NCBI RefSeq assembly: GCF_000526155.1
Contig: NZ_JAFN01000001.1
Location: 3,536,264 to 3,600,263 of the forward strand
Origin: Deferrisoma camini S3R1
GTDB lineage: Bacteria > Desulfobacterota > Deferrisomatia > Deferrisomatales > Deferrisomataceae
Direction: 5' to 3'
DNA: 64,000 bases
The notes under the pieces are model-generated. The model did not search any database. It was not told the DNA's origin and worked only from the letters and a program-made list of their open reading frames with translations. Positions 1-6,887 of the stretch are shown in pieces (position 1 is the first letter of the stretch; each line of letters begins with the position of its first letter). A program made the position numbers and the translations under genes.

Positions 1-1
1 C

Positions 2-472
2 CTGGCCGCCCGGGTCGGCCGGGCGGCGGCCCGGGCCGGTGCGGTGGTGGTGTGCGGCGGGCTCGGCGGGGTCATGGAGGCGGCGTGCCGGGGCGCCCGC
101 GAGGCCGGGGGGCGCACCGTGGCCGTGATCCCGGGGCCGGACCCGGCCGCGGCGAACCCCTGGGCGGAGGTGGTGGTGGCCACCGGCCTCGGGCACGCCC
201 GCAACGTGGTGGTGGTCCAGTCCGGGGATGCGGTGATCGCCCTTCCCGGCTCCTGGGGGACCCTGAGCGAGATCGCCCTGGCGCGCAAGTGCGGCCGGCC
301 GGTGGTCGCGGTGGGCGCGTGGCGCCACCTGGAAGGGGTCCGGGTGGCGGAGGGCCCGGAGGAGGCGGTGGCGCTGGCCGTGTCTCTGGCGGGGCGACGC
401 CCTGACGAACGCACCCCCGCCGGTGCCGAGCCGGTCCCGACGCGAGGCCCATGGGACGAAGGCGCATCGTAA
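2..472 (+). CDS. TIGR00725/LOG-like Rossmann-fold protein (5'-partial)
   Basis: The reading frame is already open at base 2, so the start lies outside the window. The visible 156 residues include a glycine-rich CGGLGGVMEA segment, ARNVVVV, and ALPGSWGTLSEI. These match the nucleotide-binding and PGGxGTxxE-type signature of the LOG/TIGR00725 family, whose characterised members include cytokinin-activating phosphoribohydrolases; TIGR00725 proteins themselves have no settled reaction. The catalytic segment is altered here (PGSWGT instead of PGGxGT). The last 22 bases overlap the next gene, suggesting translational coupling. Family assignment is fairly secure; substrate unknown. Confidence 0.75.
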   Translation: MAARVGRAAARAGAVVVCGGLGGVMEAACRGAREAGGRTVAVIPGPDPAAANPWAEVVVATGLGHARNVVVVQSGDAVIALPGSWGTLSEIALARKCGRPVVAVGAWRHLEGVRVAEGPEEAVALAVSLAGRRPDERTPAGAEPVPTRGPWDEGAS

Positions 473-1146
473 CCCTCGTGGCGTGCCTGGGGGTGGCCGC
501 GGCCGTAGGGGCCTGCGGCACCCCCTACGCCCTGCGCCACAGGGTGGGGCCCGGAGAGACCCTGGCCGCGGTCGCGGCCCGGTACGGCGTGAGCGAAGAG
601 GAGATCCGGCGGTTCAACCACCTGACGCCCAAGGACCGGGTGCGGCCGGGGGACGTCCTGTTCGTCCCGGCCGGGGGGCCGCCCCCGGCCGAAGCCCCCC
701 GGGAGAAGCCGGCGAAGCCCCCGCGCCCCGAGCCGCCCCGGCGGGTCGCACCCCCGCCGGAGCGCCGTTCCCGGAGCACCGGGGCCGGGTGGCCGGTGGA
801 CGGGAAGGTCGTGCGCGGGTTCGCCCCCGAGCGGGGGAGCCGGGGGGTGGACCTGGCCGTGCCCCGGGGAACCCCGGTGCGGGCGGTTCGGGCCGGAGAG
901 GTGGCCTACGCGGGCACTCCCGCGCCCGCCTACGGCGGGGTGGTGGTGCTCCGGCACCCCGGGGGCGTGTACACCGTGTACGGCAACCTGGACTCCGTGG
1001 GGGTGAGGCGCGGGGAGGCCGTGGAGCGCGGGCGGGTGCTGGGGACGTCGGGACCGGCCCGGAGGGGGCTCGGCCCCCACGTCCACTTCGAGGTGCGCCG
1101 GGGCGAGGAGCCCGTGGACCCCCAGAGGTTCGTTTCGGGACGCTGA
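451..1146 (+). CDS. nlpD: NlpD/EnvC-like LysM-M23 lipoprotein, probably non-catalytic
   Basis: 231 residues. A lipoprotein signal ends at VGACG (Cys about 22). One LysM domain follows (about 28-72), then a Pro/Arg-rich linker, then an M23 (LytM) domain from about 115. The HxHFEV motif is present (HVHFEV), but the first zinc ligand normally found in HxGxD is replaced (SRGVDLA). The domain therefore looks degenerate, as in NlpD/EnvC proteins that activate periplasmic amidases instead of cutting peptidoglycan themselves. It overlaps the upstream gene by 22 bases and precedes an RpoS-type sigma factor, the nlpD-rpoS order known from gammaproteobacteria. Role in septal or envelope peptidoglycan processing is inferred. 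Confidence 0.8.
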   Translation: MGRRRIVTLVACLGVAAAVGACGTPYALRHRVGPGETLAAVAARYGVSEEEIRRFNHLTPKDRVRPGDVLFVPAGGPPPAEAPREKPAKPPRPEPPRRVAPPPERRSRSTGAGWPVDGKVVRGFAPERGSRGVDLAVPRGTPVRAVRAGEVAYAGTPAPAYGGVVVLRHPGGVYTVYGNLDSVGVRRGEAVERGRVLGTSGPARRGLGPHVHFEVRRGEEPVDPQRFVSGR

Positions 1147-1265
1147 GCCCGGCTTTCCCCGCTCGTGTATTTCCCGCTACCATGGGAAGAAGCCGGCCCC
1201 ATGGAGCGGCGGCCTCTGGCGGCGCGCGGCGAACGTCCCCTCTGGCGACCCAGTTCGAGGACCCC

Positions 1266-2144
1266 ATGCACGATCGTCGGGACGGTGCGGACCGAAGGAA
1301 GGCGGCCAGGCGCTACACCCCCAGCACGATCTCCATCTACCTCTCGGAGATCCGGCAGACCCGTCTGCTCACCCCCGACGAGGAGAAGGAGCTGGCGGCC
1401 CGGGTTCAGGCCGGCGACCCGGGGGCCCGCCAGCGCATGATCGAGTGCAACCTGCGGCTGGTGGTCACCATCGCCAAGCGGTACGTGAACCGAGGGCTGC
1501 CGCTCCTGGACCTGATCGAGGAGGGGAACCTGGGGCTCATCCGGGCCGTGGAGCGGTTCCGCCCCGACAAGGGGTGCCGGTTCTCCACCTACGCCACCTG
1601 GTGGATCCGTCAGTCCATCGAGCGGGCCCTGGTGAACCAGTCCGACACGGTGCGGCTGCCGGTGCACGTGGCAGAGGAGATCAACCGCCTGCGCCGGGCC
1701 GCCGAGGAGATCCGGGGCAAAGAGGGCACCGAGCCGGACGAGGAGGCCCTGGCCCAGAAGATCGACCGGGACCTCGAGCACGTGCGGCGGCTGATGCGGC
1801 TGGCCCGCCGGACCTTCAGCCTGGATCAGCCGCTGGGCACCGACGAGGACTACACCCTCCAGGACGTGATCGAAGACCCCTCGGCCCAAGATCCCGAGGA
1901 GATGGTCCTCGAAGACGACCGGCTCCGGGTCCTGGAGCGATGGCTCCAGGACCTCCGCCCCCGGGAGCGCCGGGTTCTGGAGCTCCGGTACGGCCTGGGC
2001 GACGAGGCGCCCCAGACCCTGGAGCAGATCGGACGCGAGTTCGGCGTGACCCGGGAGCGGATCCGGCAGATCGAGATGAATGCGCTCAAGAAGCTCCGTC
2101 GGATGGCGGCCCGGGCCCGGGTTCCCTTCGGCGAGCTGTACTGA
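1266..2144 (+). CDS. rpoS: RpoS-type RNA polymerase sigma factor
   Basis: 292 residues starting at an ATG preceded by GAGGA a few bases upstream. Region 1.2 (about 17-46, SIYLSEIRQTRLLTPDEE), region 2 (NLRLVVTIAKRYVNRGLPLLDL, then FSTYATWWIRQSIERA for -10 recognition), region 3, and region 4 with a helix-turn-helix (LEQIGREFGVTRERIRQIE) are all visible. It lacks the long N-terminal region 1.1 and insertion of RpoD and fits the group 2 RpoS class. Position directly after an nlpD-like gene supports the RpoS name. It would direct stationary-phase or stress transcription. The frame is open far upstream, but only the ATG at 1266 gives a normal sigma N-terminus. Confidence 0.9.
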   Translation: MHDRRDGADRRKAARRYTPSTISIYLSEIRQTRLLTPDEEKELAARVQAGDPGARQRMIECNLRLVVTIAKRYVNRGLPLLDLIEEGNLGLIRAVERFRPDKGCRFSTYATWWIRQSIERALVNQSDTVRLPVHVAEEINRLRRAAEEIRGKEGTEPDEEALAQKIDRDLEHVRRLMRLARRTFSLDQPLGTDEDYTLQDVIEDPSAQDPEEMVLEDDRLRVLERWLQDLRPRERRVLELRYGLGDEAPQTLEQIGREFGVTRERIRQIEMNALKKLRRMAARARVPFGELY

Positions 2145-2171
2145 GCCCACCCCCTGAACGAGGAGCGCGCC

Positions 2172-2690
2172 GTGGTGGAAGAACTCAAGAAGAAGATCCG
2201 GGACATCGAGGATTTCCCCAAGCCGGGCATCGTGTTCAAGGACATCACCACCCTGCTGCGGGACGCCTCGAGCTTCAACCGGGCGGTGGACCTGCTGGGG
2301 CACCGCTACCTGGACCAATCCATCGACCTGGTGGTGGGCATCGAGGCCCGGGGGTTCGTGGTGGGGGCGGCCCTGGCCTACAAGCTCAACAAGGGCGTGA
2401 TCCTGGTGCGCAAGCCGGGCAAGCTCCCCTACAAGACCCACTCGGTGAGCTACGAGCTGGAGTACGGCACGGACACCCTCGAGATCCACCAGGACGCCAT
2501 CGAGTCGGGCCAGCGGGTGCTCATCGCCGACGACGTGCTGGCCACCGGCGGCACGGTGCGAGCCGTGGTGGACCTGGTGCGCAAGACGGGCGGCGAGGTG
2601 GTGGAGTGTGCGTTCCTGGCGGAGCTCACCTTCCTCAAGGGTCGAGATAGGCTCCGGGACGTGCCGATCCACAGCCTGATTCAGTTCTGA
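2172..2690 (+). CDS. apt: Adenine phosphoribosyltransferase
   Basis: 172 residues, GTG start with AGGAG 6-10 bases upstream. Converts adenine plus PRPP to AMP in purine salvage in the cytoplasm. The N-terminal [18 protein letters not shown] is typical of Apt, [15 protein letters not shown] is the adenine-binding region, and [13 protein letters not shown] is the PRPP-binding loop. Full family length, nothing missing. It sits 27 bases after the sigma factor gene and 29 before nfo and may be cotranscribed. Confidence 0.95.
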   Translation: MVEELKKKIRDIEDFPKPGIVFKDITTLLRDASSFNRAVDLLGHRYLDQSIDLVVGIEARGFVVGAALAYKLNKGVILVRKPGKLPYKTHSVSYELEYGTDTLEIHQDAIESGQRVLIADDVLATGGTVRAVVDLVRKTGGEVVECAFLAELTFLKGRDRLRDVPIHSLIQF

Positions 2691-2719
2691 GGGCAGAGAC
2701 GCTGGAACGCCTGCGTGGG

Positions 2720-3586
2720 GTGGGACGACAGGCCCCCGGCCCTCCCATCGGGGCCCACGTGTCGGTGGCCGGCGGACCCGTGGCCGCCTGGGAGCGTACG
2801 GTGCGGCTTGGGGCCGAGGCGGCCCAGGTGTTTCCCGGCAGCCCCCGGTCGTGGGAGAGCCCGTGGCCCGGGGAAGAAGCGCTCGCCGAGGCCGGCGAGG
2901 CGTTCCGGCGCTCGGGCATCCCGGTGTTCGTGCACGCCATCTACCTGGTGAACCCGGCGTCCGACGACCCCGAGGTCCGGCGAAGATCGGTAGAGGCCCT
3001 GGCCCGGAGCCTGGAGTACGCGGCCGGTCTGGGGGCCCGGGGGCTCGTGGTGCATGTGGGCCACGGCAGGGGGGTGGACCGGGGGGTGGCCCTGGAACGA
3101 GTGCGGGGCACTCTGGAGAGGGCGCGGGAGCGGGCGGAGCGGATCGTGCCCTATCTCCTCGAGACCGGGGCGGGGGGAAAGGGTTCGGTGGGCTCCTACC
3201 TAGAGGACCTGGTGGACCTGGCGCGGGGGCTGGGCCACCACACCCGGATCTGCGCCGACACCGCCCACCTGTTCGCGGCCGGCCTGCCGGTCCACACCGC
3301 CCGCGGCCTCGACGGGTGGCTCTCGGCGGTGGAGGCGGCGCTCGGGCCCGGCGCCGTCGGGCTCGTCCACCTCAACGACTCCAAGACCCCCTTCGGATCG
3401 GGCCGCGACCGCCACGAGAACCTCGGCCGGGGCGAGATCGGCGGCCGGTCCCTGGCCCGTTGGGTGCGCCATCCGACCCTTCGCACCGTTCCCTTCGTCA
3501 TCGAGACCCCCGGCTTCGACCGCCAGGGTCCGGATCGCCGGAACCTCGCCCGGGCCCGCCGCTACCGCCGGGGCCCCCGGCGCTGA
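2720..3586 (+). CDS. nfo: Deoxyribonuclease IV (apurinic/apyrimidinic endonuclease)
   Basis: 288 residues. Cleaves DNA 5' to abasic sites in base-excision repair. Metal ligands of the endonuclease IV TIM barrel can be followed in order: AHVSVAGG, VVHVGHG, LLETGAG, CADTAHLFAAG, VHLNDSK, RHENLGRGEIG and FVIETPG. The GTG at 2720 is the first start after the apt stop; no strong ribosome site is seen, so a nearby alternative is possible. Followed by the integron relic. Confidence 0.92.
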   Translation: MGRQAPGPPIGAHVSVAGGPVAAWERTVRLGAEAAQVFPGSPRSWESPWPGEEALAEAGEAFRRSGIPVFVHAIYLVNPASDDPEVRRRSVEALARSLEYAAGLGARGLVVHVGHGRGVDRGVALERVRGTLERARERAERIVPYLLETGAGGKGSVGSYLEDLVDLARGLGHHTRICADTAHLFAAGLPVHTARGLDGWLSAVEAALGPGAVGLVHLNDSKTPFGSGRDRHENLGRGEIGGRSLARWVRHPTLRTVPFVIETPGFDRQGPDRRNLARARRYRRGPRR

Positions 3587-3631
3587 GGACCCGGGCTACC
3601 AGGCCCTCCGAAACCGGTTCCCATCGGGGCG

Positions 3632-3661
3632 TTGACAGAGCCCGAACCTCCACGGTATACA
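3632..3661 (+). promoter_or_regulatory. Sigma70-type promoter facing the integron relic
   Basis: TTGACA (3632-3637) and TATACA (3656-3661) separated by 18 bases, the best consensus promoter seen in the window. It reads rightward across a short open frame and antisense to the integrase remnant. What it once drove is unclear. Confidence 0.6.
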
Positions 3662-3703
3662 AAAAGCCGTTTGCGGGAGCGAGAGCGGATCAGGGGGAGG
3701 CCA

Positions 3704-3850
3704 ATGCCGAGACGTCCCGCCCCATTCCCCGAATCGGAACAGCCGCGGCACACCCGACGAGGTGGTCGCGGCTTTCTTGCGTCAGGGGCCCGGCTGGAAC
3801 GGTTCTTGGTTGGCGCCGGAACCCGCCGGGCCCCGAACGGCCAGCCCTAG
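3704..3850 (+). CDS. Short open frame behind a strong promoter, unrecognised
   Basis: 48 codons starting at an ATG with GGGGGAGG just upstream and a consensus-like promoter 43 bases before it. The product is Arg/Pro-rich and resembles no family I know. Its 3' half lies antisense to the integrase stub, so the reading frame may be accidental or the 5' end of a gene cut by rearrangement. Listed because promoter, ribosome site and start line up. Confidence 0.25.
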   Translation: MPRRPAPFPESEQPRHTRRGGRGFLASGARLERFLVGAGTRRAPNGQP

Positions 3851-3940
3851 ACGGTTCAGCACGTGGGTGTAGATCATGGTCGTTGACACGGCCGCATGAC
3901 CGAGCAGCTCCTGAACCGTCCGGATGTCCGAACCGGCCAT
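3782..3940 (-). pseudogene. intI: Integron integrase remnant (C-terminal 52 residues)
   Basis: Minus-strand translation gives [27 protein letters not shown] before a stop at 3784-3782. This is the C-terminal catalytic block of tyrosine recombinases, with the LLGH histidine and the YTHV nucleophile tyrosine, and the wording is specifically that of integron IntI proteins. The N-terminal five-sixths of a normal 320-residue integrase, including the RxxR half of the active site, is absent: upstream of 3940 homology stops abruptly. The stub points away from the cassette, the expected intI orientation. Non-functional. Confidence 0.8.
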
Positions 3941-4000
3941 GTCCCACCTTCCCACACCACGCGCCTCCCCGGCGCGCTTGCGAAACGAAATCTACAGCAT

Positions 4001-4061
4001 GTTAGGCCGAATACAACCCGAACGGATTAGGCCGACGTCGGCCTAATCCTCGGATACTGTT
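4001..4061 (+). other. Integron core site plus attC-like hairpin, split by the IS
   Basis: GTTAGGC at 4001-4007 fits the cassette core GTTRRRY. From about 4011 an inverted repeat begins, centred on a perfect 26-base palindrome at 4024-4049. The outer arms read ATACAAC..CCGA on the left and TCGG..ACTGTT on the right. If the IS is removed, the right arm continues into GTTAGAT (5693-5699), giving a simple-site geometry with a two-base bulge in one arm, as in attC sites. The palindrome is seen directly; the attC interpretation is inference. Confidence 0.5.
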
Positions 4062-4062
4062 G

Positions 4063-4140
4063 ATGGCCTCCTCCTCGGAGCCGCCGACCTCGGCTACGCT
4101 CCAGGGTGTCCTCAAACCCTCTCGCCAAGGAGGAGGCCAT
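4063..4140 (+). promoter_or_regulatory. Inverted repeat covering the transposase ribosome site and start
   Basis: ATGGCCTCCTCCT at 4063-4075 is exactly complementary to 4128-4140, which contains the AAGGAGGAGG ribosome site and the first two bases of the transposase ATG. An mRNA that begins upstream of 4063 could fold a 13-base-pair stem with a 52-base loop that hides the start. This would block expression from outside promoters, a control seen in other IS families. The repeat is seen; the function is inference. Confidence 0.5.
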
Positions 4141-5185
4141 GCGTTTCTACCTGGGACAACATGACTTCTACTGCGGCATCGATCTCCATGCCCGGAGTCT
4201 CTATGTCTGCATCCTCGACCACGCCGGTGAGGTGCGCCTCCACCGAAAGATCCCAGCTTCTCCGGAGGCCCTCTTGCGGGTCCTCGAGCCCTTTCGCCCT
4301 GACGTGGCCGTTGCCGTGGAGTGCATGTTCGCCTGGTACTGGATCAGCGATCTGTGCGCCCGAGAAAACCTCCCCTTCGTTCTCGGTCACGCCCTCTACA
4401 TGCGCGCCATCCACGGCGCCAAGGCCAAGAACGATCGCATCGACTCCCTCAAGATCGCCCATCTCCTCCGGGGTGGCACCTTTCCCCAGGCCTACGTCTA
4501 CCCCGCCCAGATGCGCTCTACTCGCGATCTCCTTCGGCGCCGCCACTACCTCATGCGCCGCCGCGCCGAGCTCCTGGCCCACATCGAGAACACCAACTCC
4601 CAGTACAATCTGCCCCCGTTTCGCAAAAAGCTCGCTTATGCCGCCAACCGCGTCGATGTGGCCGATCGCTTCGAAGACCCCAGCGTGCGTACCATGATCG
4701 AGATGGATGTGGACCTCGTTGATGTCTACGACCAGCTCCTCGCCGAGATCGAGCTCCATCTCGTCCGCACCGCCAAGATCCACGACCCCCATGCCTTCCA
4801 CTGCCTTCGCACCATCCCAGGCGTCGGCAAGATCCTCGCGCTGACCTTCCTCTACGAGATCCACGACATCCGCCGCTTCCCCCGTGTCCAGGACTTCTGC
4901 TCCTACGCCCGGCTTGTAACCCCTGCTCACGAGTCCGCCGGTAAGCGAAAAGGCTCGGGTGGACGAAAGATCGGCAACCCGCATCTCAAGTGGGCGTTCT
5001 CCGAGGCGGCCATTCTTCTCCTTCGCGAGTCTTCGCGCGCCAAGCGCCATGTCGAGCGCCTCGCCGGCAAGCACGGCAAGGGCAAGGCCCTTTCGATTCT
5101 CGCCCACAAGCTCGGCCGCGCGCTCTACTTCATGCTCAAGCGGCGGGAGGCTTTTGACGAAAACCGCTTCTTTGCAACCACCTGA
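4139..5185 (+). CDS. IS110-family DEDD transposase/recombinase
   Basis: 348 residues. The N-terminal RuvC-like DEDD domain shows CGIDLHARS (first Asp), AVECMFAWYW (Glu) and AKNDRIDSLK (two Asp). The C-terminal Transposase_20 domain has TIPGVGKILA and a serine/glycine-rich segment ending KGSGGRKIGNPHLKW. Family members catalyse RNA-guided insertion using a bridge RNA from the element's non-coding end. The ATG at 4139 is chosen over an upstream GTG because AAGGAGGAGG lies immediately before it. The gene looks intact and is less GC-extreme than its neighbours. Confidence 0.9.
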   Translation: MRFYLGQHDFYCGIDLHARSLYVCILDHAGEVRLHRKIPASPEALLRVLEPFRPDVAVAVECMFAWYWISDLCARENLPFVLGHALYMRAIHGAKAKNDRIDSLKIAHLLRGGTFPQAYVYPAQMRSTRDLLRRRHYLMRRRAELLAHIENTNSQYNLPPFRKKLAYAANRVDVADRFEDPSVRTMIEMDVDLVDVYDQLLAEIELHLVRTAKIHDPHAFHCLRTIPGVGKILALTFLYEIHDIRRFPRVQDFCSYARLVTPAHESAGKRKGSGGRKIGNPHLKWAFSEAAILLLRESSRAKRHVERLAGKHGKGKALSILAHKLGRALYFMLKRREAFDENRFFATT

Positions 5186-5692
5186 TGGGCCGGGGCATGG
5201 GAGCCGTTTCGTCTAACTGGGACGATGGGGTCTCAGCCGCGCGTTGCACCCGAAGAACTCTCCGTTTGCGCTCCGAGCGCGCGTGCCCCGGGTGCCTCGG
5301 CCCTTCGACCCGAGCCCATGTCGCTTTGATTGGACCCATGCCCCGGGCCCCGCTGGTTTGTGTGACGTCCCGGTCTTCGGGGTTCGTGCTCTGCCCCTCC
5401 CCCGAGCCGCGCTACGAACTGGACAGGTCAACCACCTGAGCCCCACCGCAAAGAGTCGGCCGGCACGAGGGCACGAAGCTGTTTCTACCGGCGAGGCCCG
5501 GCTTTTCAAGGACCTCAGCCAAACGACCGTCGATACGTGTTTGGTGCAGACACGAACGTCTGCAAACCCGAAAACCAGCAAACGAAGTCAGAGACCGAAA
5601 CCACCGACGCTGGGACCCGTCACTTACGCAAAACCGAGAAAAACCTCGGTTCAGGGACCGTTTTCGCCTTGACCGGAGGAGGCCATATACGT
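5186..5692 (+). ncRNA. IS non-coding right end, candidate bridge RNA
   Basis: No convincing protein gene in 507 bases. Clear short hairpins are visible: TGCAGAC/GTCTGCA at 5545-5564 with a 6-base loop, and AACCGAG/CTCGGTT at 5632-5651 with a 6-base loop. In IS1111-type elements the bridge RNA that pairs with target and donor is encoded at the right end, so this is where it should lie. The placement rests on family knowledge; no guide match was computed. Confidence 0.35.
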
Positions 5693-6557
5693 GTTAGATG
5701 AATCATAGAGTGGTCATGGATAGCGAAGACCAATACGCCAAACTTGACGAATACGCGGCGCGTCGGGAGTCGGAAATTCGTCCGATGTTGCAGCCATACT
5801 TAGACGTAACGGATCAGTATGGTCGGCTGATCTGCCGACTGAGTGAACACATTGGGAAACGACCTCCAACTTCTGTTCAGGATGCTGTTATTAGAGATCT
5901 GATGGCAGATGTTTTTGATTTCCTGTATGAAGTTCGGCCATTCATTGTTAAGGGGCAAACTCTCGTCGCCTATCCGCTGGCTCGACGCGCATACGAGTCG
6001 CTGACTCTCCTACAAGTATGCGTATTAAAGGAAAGTGCAGCCGAAAAATGGAATGCTGGGAAGAAAATCAAAAACGAAGAAATCCGTAAGGCATTGGGAA
6101 ATAACCCCATAGGTGAATCAGAGGAAGAACTTCGAAAACTCTATCGATTTTTTTGTGATATGACGCATCCAAATCGGGATACCATCCCTTATAGGGGGCT
6201 AGGCGAAGGCAACGAGTTCGTGTTTGGCTCCATCGGTGTACCAAATCTCGCAGTAGTTTTGGATTACTGCCTAAAGCATATAGATCTTTGGTATTGGTTT
6301 TGTCCAGTTGTGGCGTGGTTTTACAAGGAAATCCTTTTAAAAGCAGATCCGTCATTCCATGATGACCATAACCAGGCGAGAGAGAAAGCAAAGCAAGTAA
6401 CAAATTGGTTAACTGATCAATACAATAGGGTGCTGGAACAATACAAGAACGATGTCGATGTCCTTCGCCCGAAATTCATCTAACAATGACGTAAACTCGG
6501 ACCAATAAAGCGCCGCTCCTTCGTTGCTCTGCTTTATGGGTCCGGTTACGCCAGGCG
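5693..6557 (+). mobile_element. Integron gene cassette
   Basis: Bounded by core sites GTTAGAT (5693-5699) and GTTAGAC (6557-6563), it contains one gene reading away from the integrase stub and ends in an attC overlapping the gene's stop. Base composition is much poorer in GC than the surrounding DNA, as expected for a mobile cassette. This is the only complete cassette visible; the platform integrase is broken, so mobility would need help in trans. Confidence 0.8.
5698..6483 (+). CDS. Cassette-encoded hypothetical protein
   Basis: 261 residues, largely helical, with Glu/Lys-rich ends and an FFCDMTHPNRDTIPYR segment in the middle. A D-x-x-HP motif of this kind occurs in several uncharacterised helical families (DUF5677-like), but I cannot name the family with confidence. 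No signal peptide or clear membrane segment. Codon use is AT-rich relative to flanking genes. The first ATG overlaps the core site; an alternative ATG at 5716 would give 255 residues. The stop codon lies inside the attC. Function unknown. Confidence 0.75.
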   Translation: MNHRVVMDSEDQYAKLDEYAARRESEIRPMLQPYLDVTDQYGRLICRLSEHIGKRPPTSVQDAVIRDLMADVFDFLYEVRPFIVKGQTLVAYPLARRAYESLTLLQVCVLKESAAEKWNAGKKIKNEEIRKALGNNPIGESEEELRKLYRFFCDMTHPNRDTIPYRGLGEGNEFVFGSIGVPNLAVVLDYCLKHIDLWYWFCPVVAWFYKEILLKADPSFHDDHNQAREKAKQVTNWLTDQYNRVLEQYKNDVDVLRPKFI

Positions 6558-6563
6558 TTAGAC
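6478..6563 (+). other. attC recombination site (59-base element)
   Basis: Starts with ATCTAAC (RYYYAAC) and ends with GTTAGAC (GTTRRRY). The inner arms pair: TGACGTAA with TTACGCCA, and CGGACCAATAAAGC with GCTTTATGGGTCCG, leaving one unpaired base as in functional attC sites. The loop is about 20 bases. Total 86 bases, normal size. This is the clearest evidence that the locus is an integron. Confidence 0.85.
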
Positions 6564-6591
6564 GGCAGATGAAATCGAGGTCCACCGGCAG

Positions 6592-6741
6592 ATGAAGCAG
6601 CTCGCAAGCTATTCGTTCGACGCCCCTACGTCCGAGATCCAGATAGATGCGGTGCTGGATCAAGTCGACGCCTGGCTTCGGTCCAAAGGGAACCTCGTTG
6701 AGGAGGGCAGATCGCTTTGGGCCGCCGTTGACAAGTTTTAA
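6592..6741 (+). CDS. Short frame just after the attC, gene fragment
   Basis: 49 codons from an ATG, open upstream to the core site, ending in TAA at 6739-6741. The product contains SFDAPTSEIQIDAVLDQVDAW and has normal-looking amino-acid composition, so it is probably a fragment of a former cassette or flanking gene. Not recognised. The sequence TGACAAGTTTTAAAG at its end recurs in variant form about 36 bases later. Confidence 0.3.
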   Translation: MKQLASYSFDAPTSEIQIDAVLDQVDAWLRSKGNLVEEGRSLWAAVDKF

Positions 6742-6887
6742 AGTTGGGTGGGGGCGCCGCCGCGCTGACAAGTTTTGAAGTTTTGGACCGGGTGCAGCCA
6801 TGTCAATGGCGCTGCCAGGCGCGGATAGGCTGCGCCGACGGGCTCCGGCAGAACCCGGCGGGCGGGGCAGTGGCGGCGCGGCTGGGG

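Larger units (their letters stand above)
4062..5692 (+). mobile_element. IS1111/IS110-family insertion sequence
   Basis: About 1.63 kb bounded by a 12-base inverted repeat, ATGGCCTCCTCC at 4063-4074 and its exact complement at 5675-5686. The single DEDD transposase lies between, followed by roughly 500 non-coding bases. Sub-terminal inverted repeats plus a long non-coding right end are hallmarks of the IS1111 subgroup. GTT flanks both junctions and the right junction is GTTAGAT, a cassette core, matching the known habit of IS1111-attC elements of entering cassette recombination sites. Exact ends are uncertain by a few bases. Confidence 0.65.

Noticed and set aside
423-1265. Long upstream extension of the sigma factor reading frame
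   Set aside because: It overlaps the nlpD-like gene out of frame, is Arg/Gly/Pro-rich and lacks sigma region 1.1 features; the ATG at 1266 gives a normal N-terminus.
930-2672. Long open frame opposite rpoS and apt (580 codons)
   Set aside because: Antisense shadow of real genes in very GC-rich DNA; no domains or ribosome site.
5209-5215. GTCTAAC resembling the left half of an attC
   Set aside because: No matching GTTRRRY with paired arms lies within about 150 bases; the next core is 480 bases away and the hairpin does not form.
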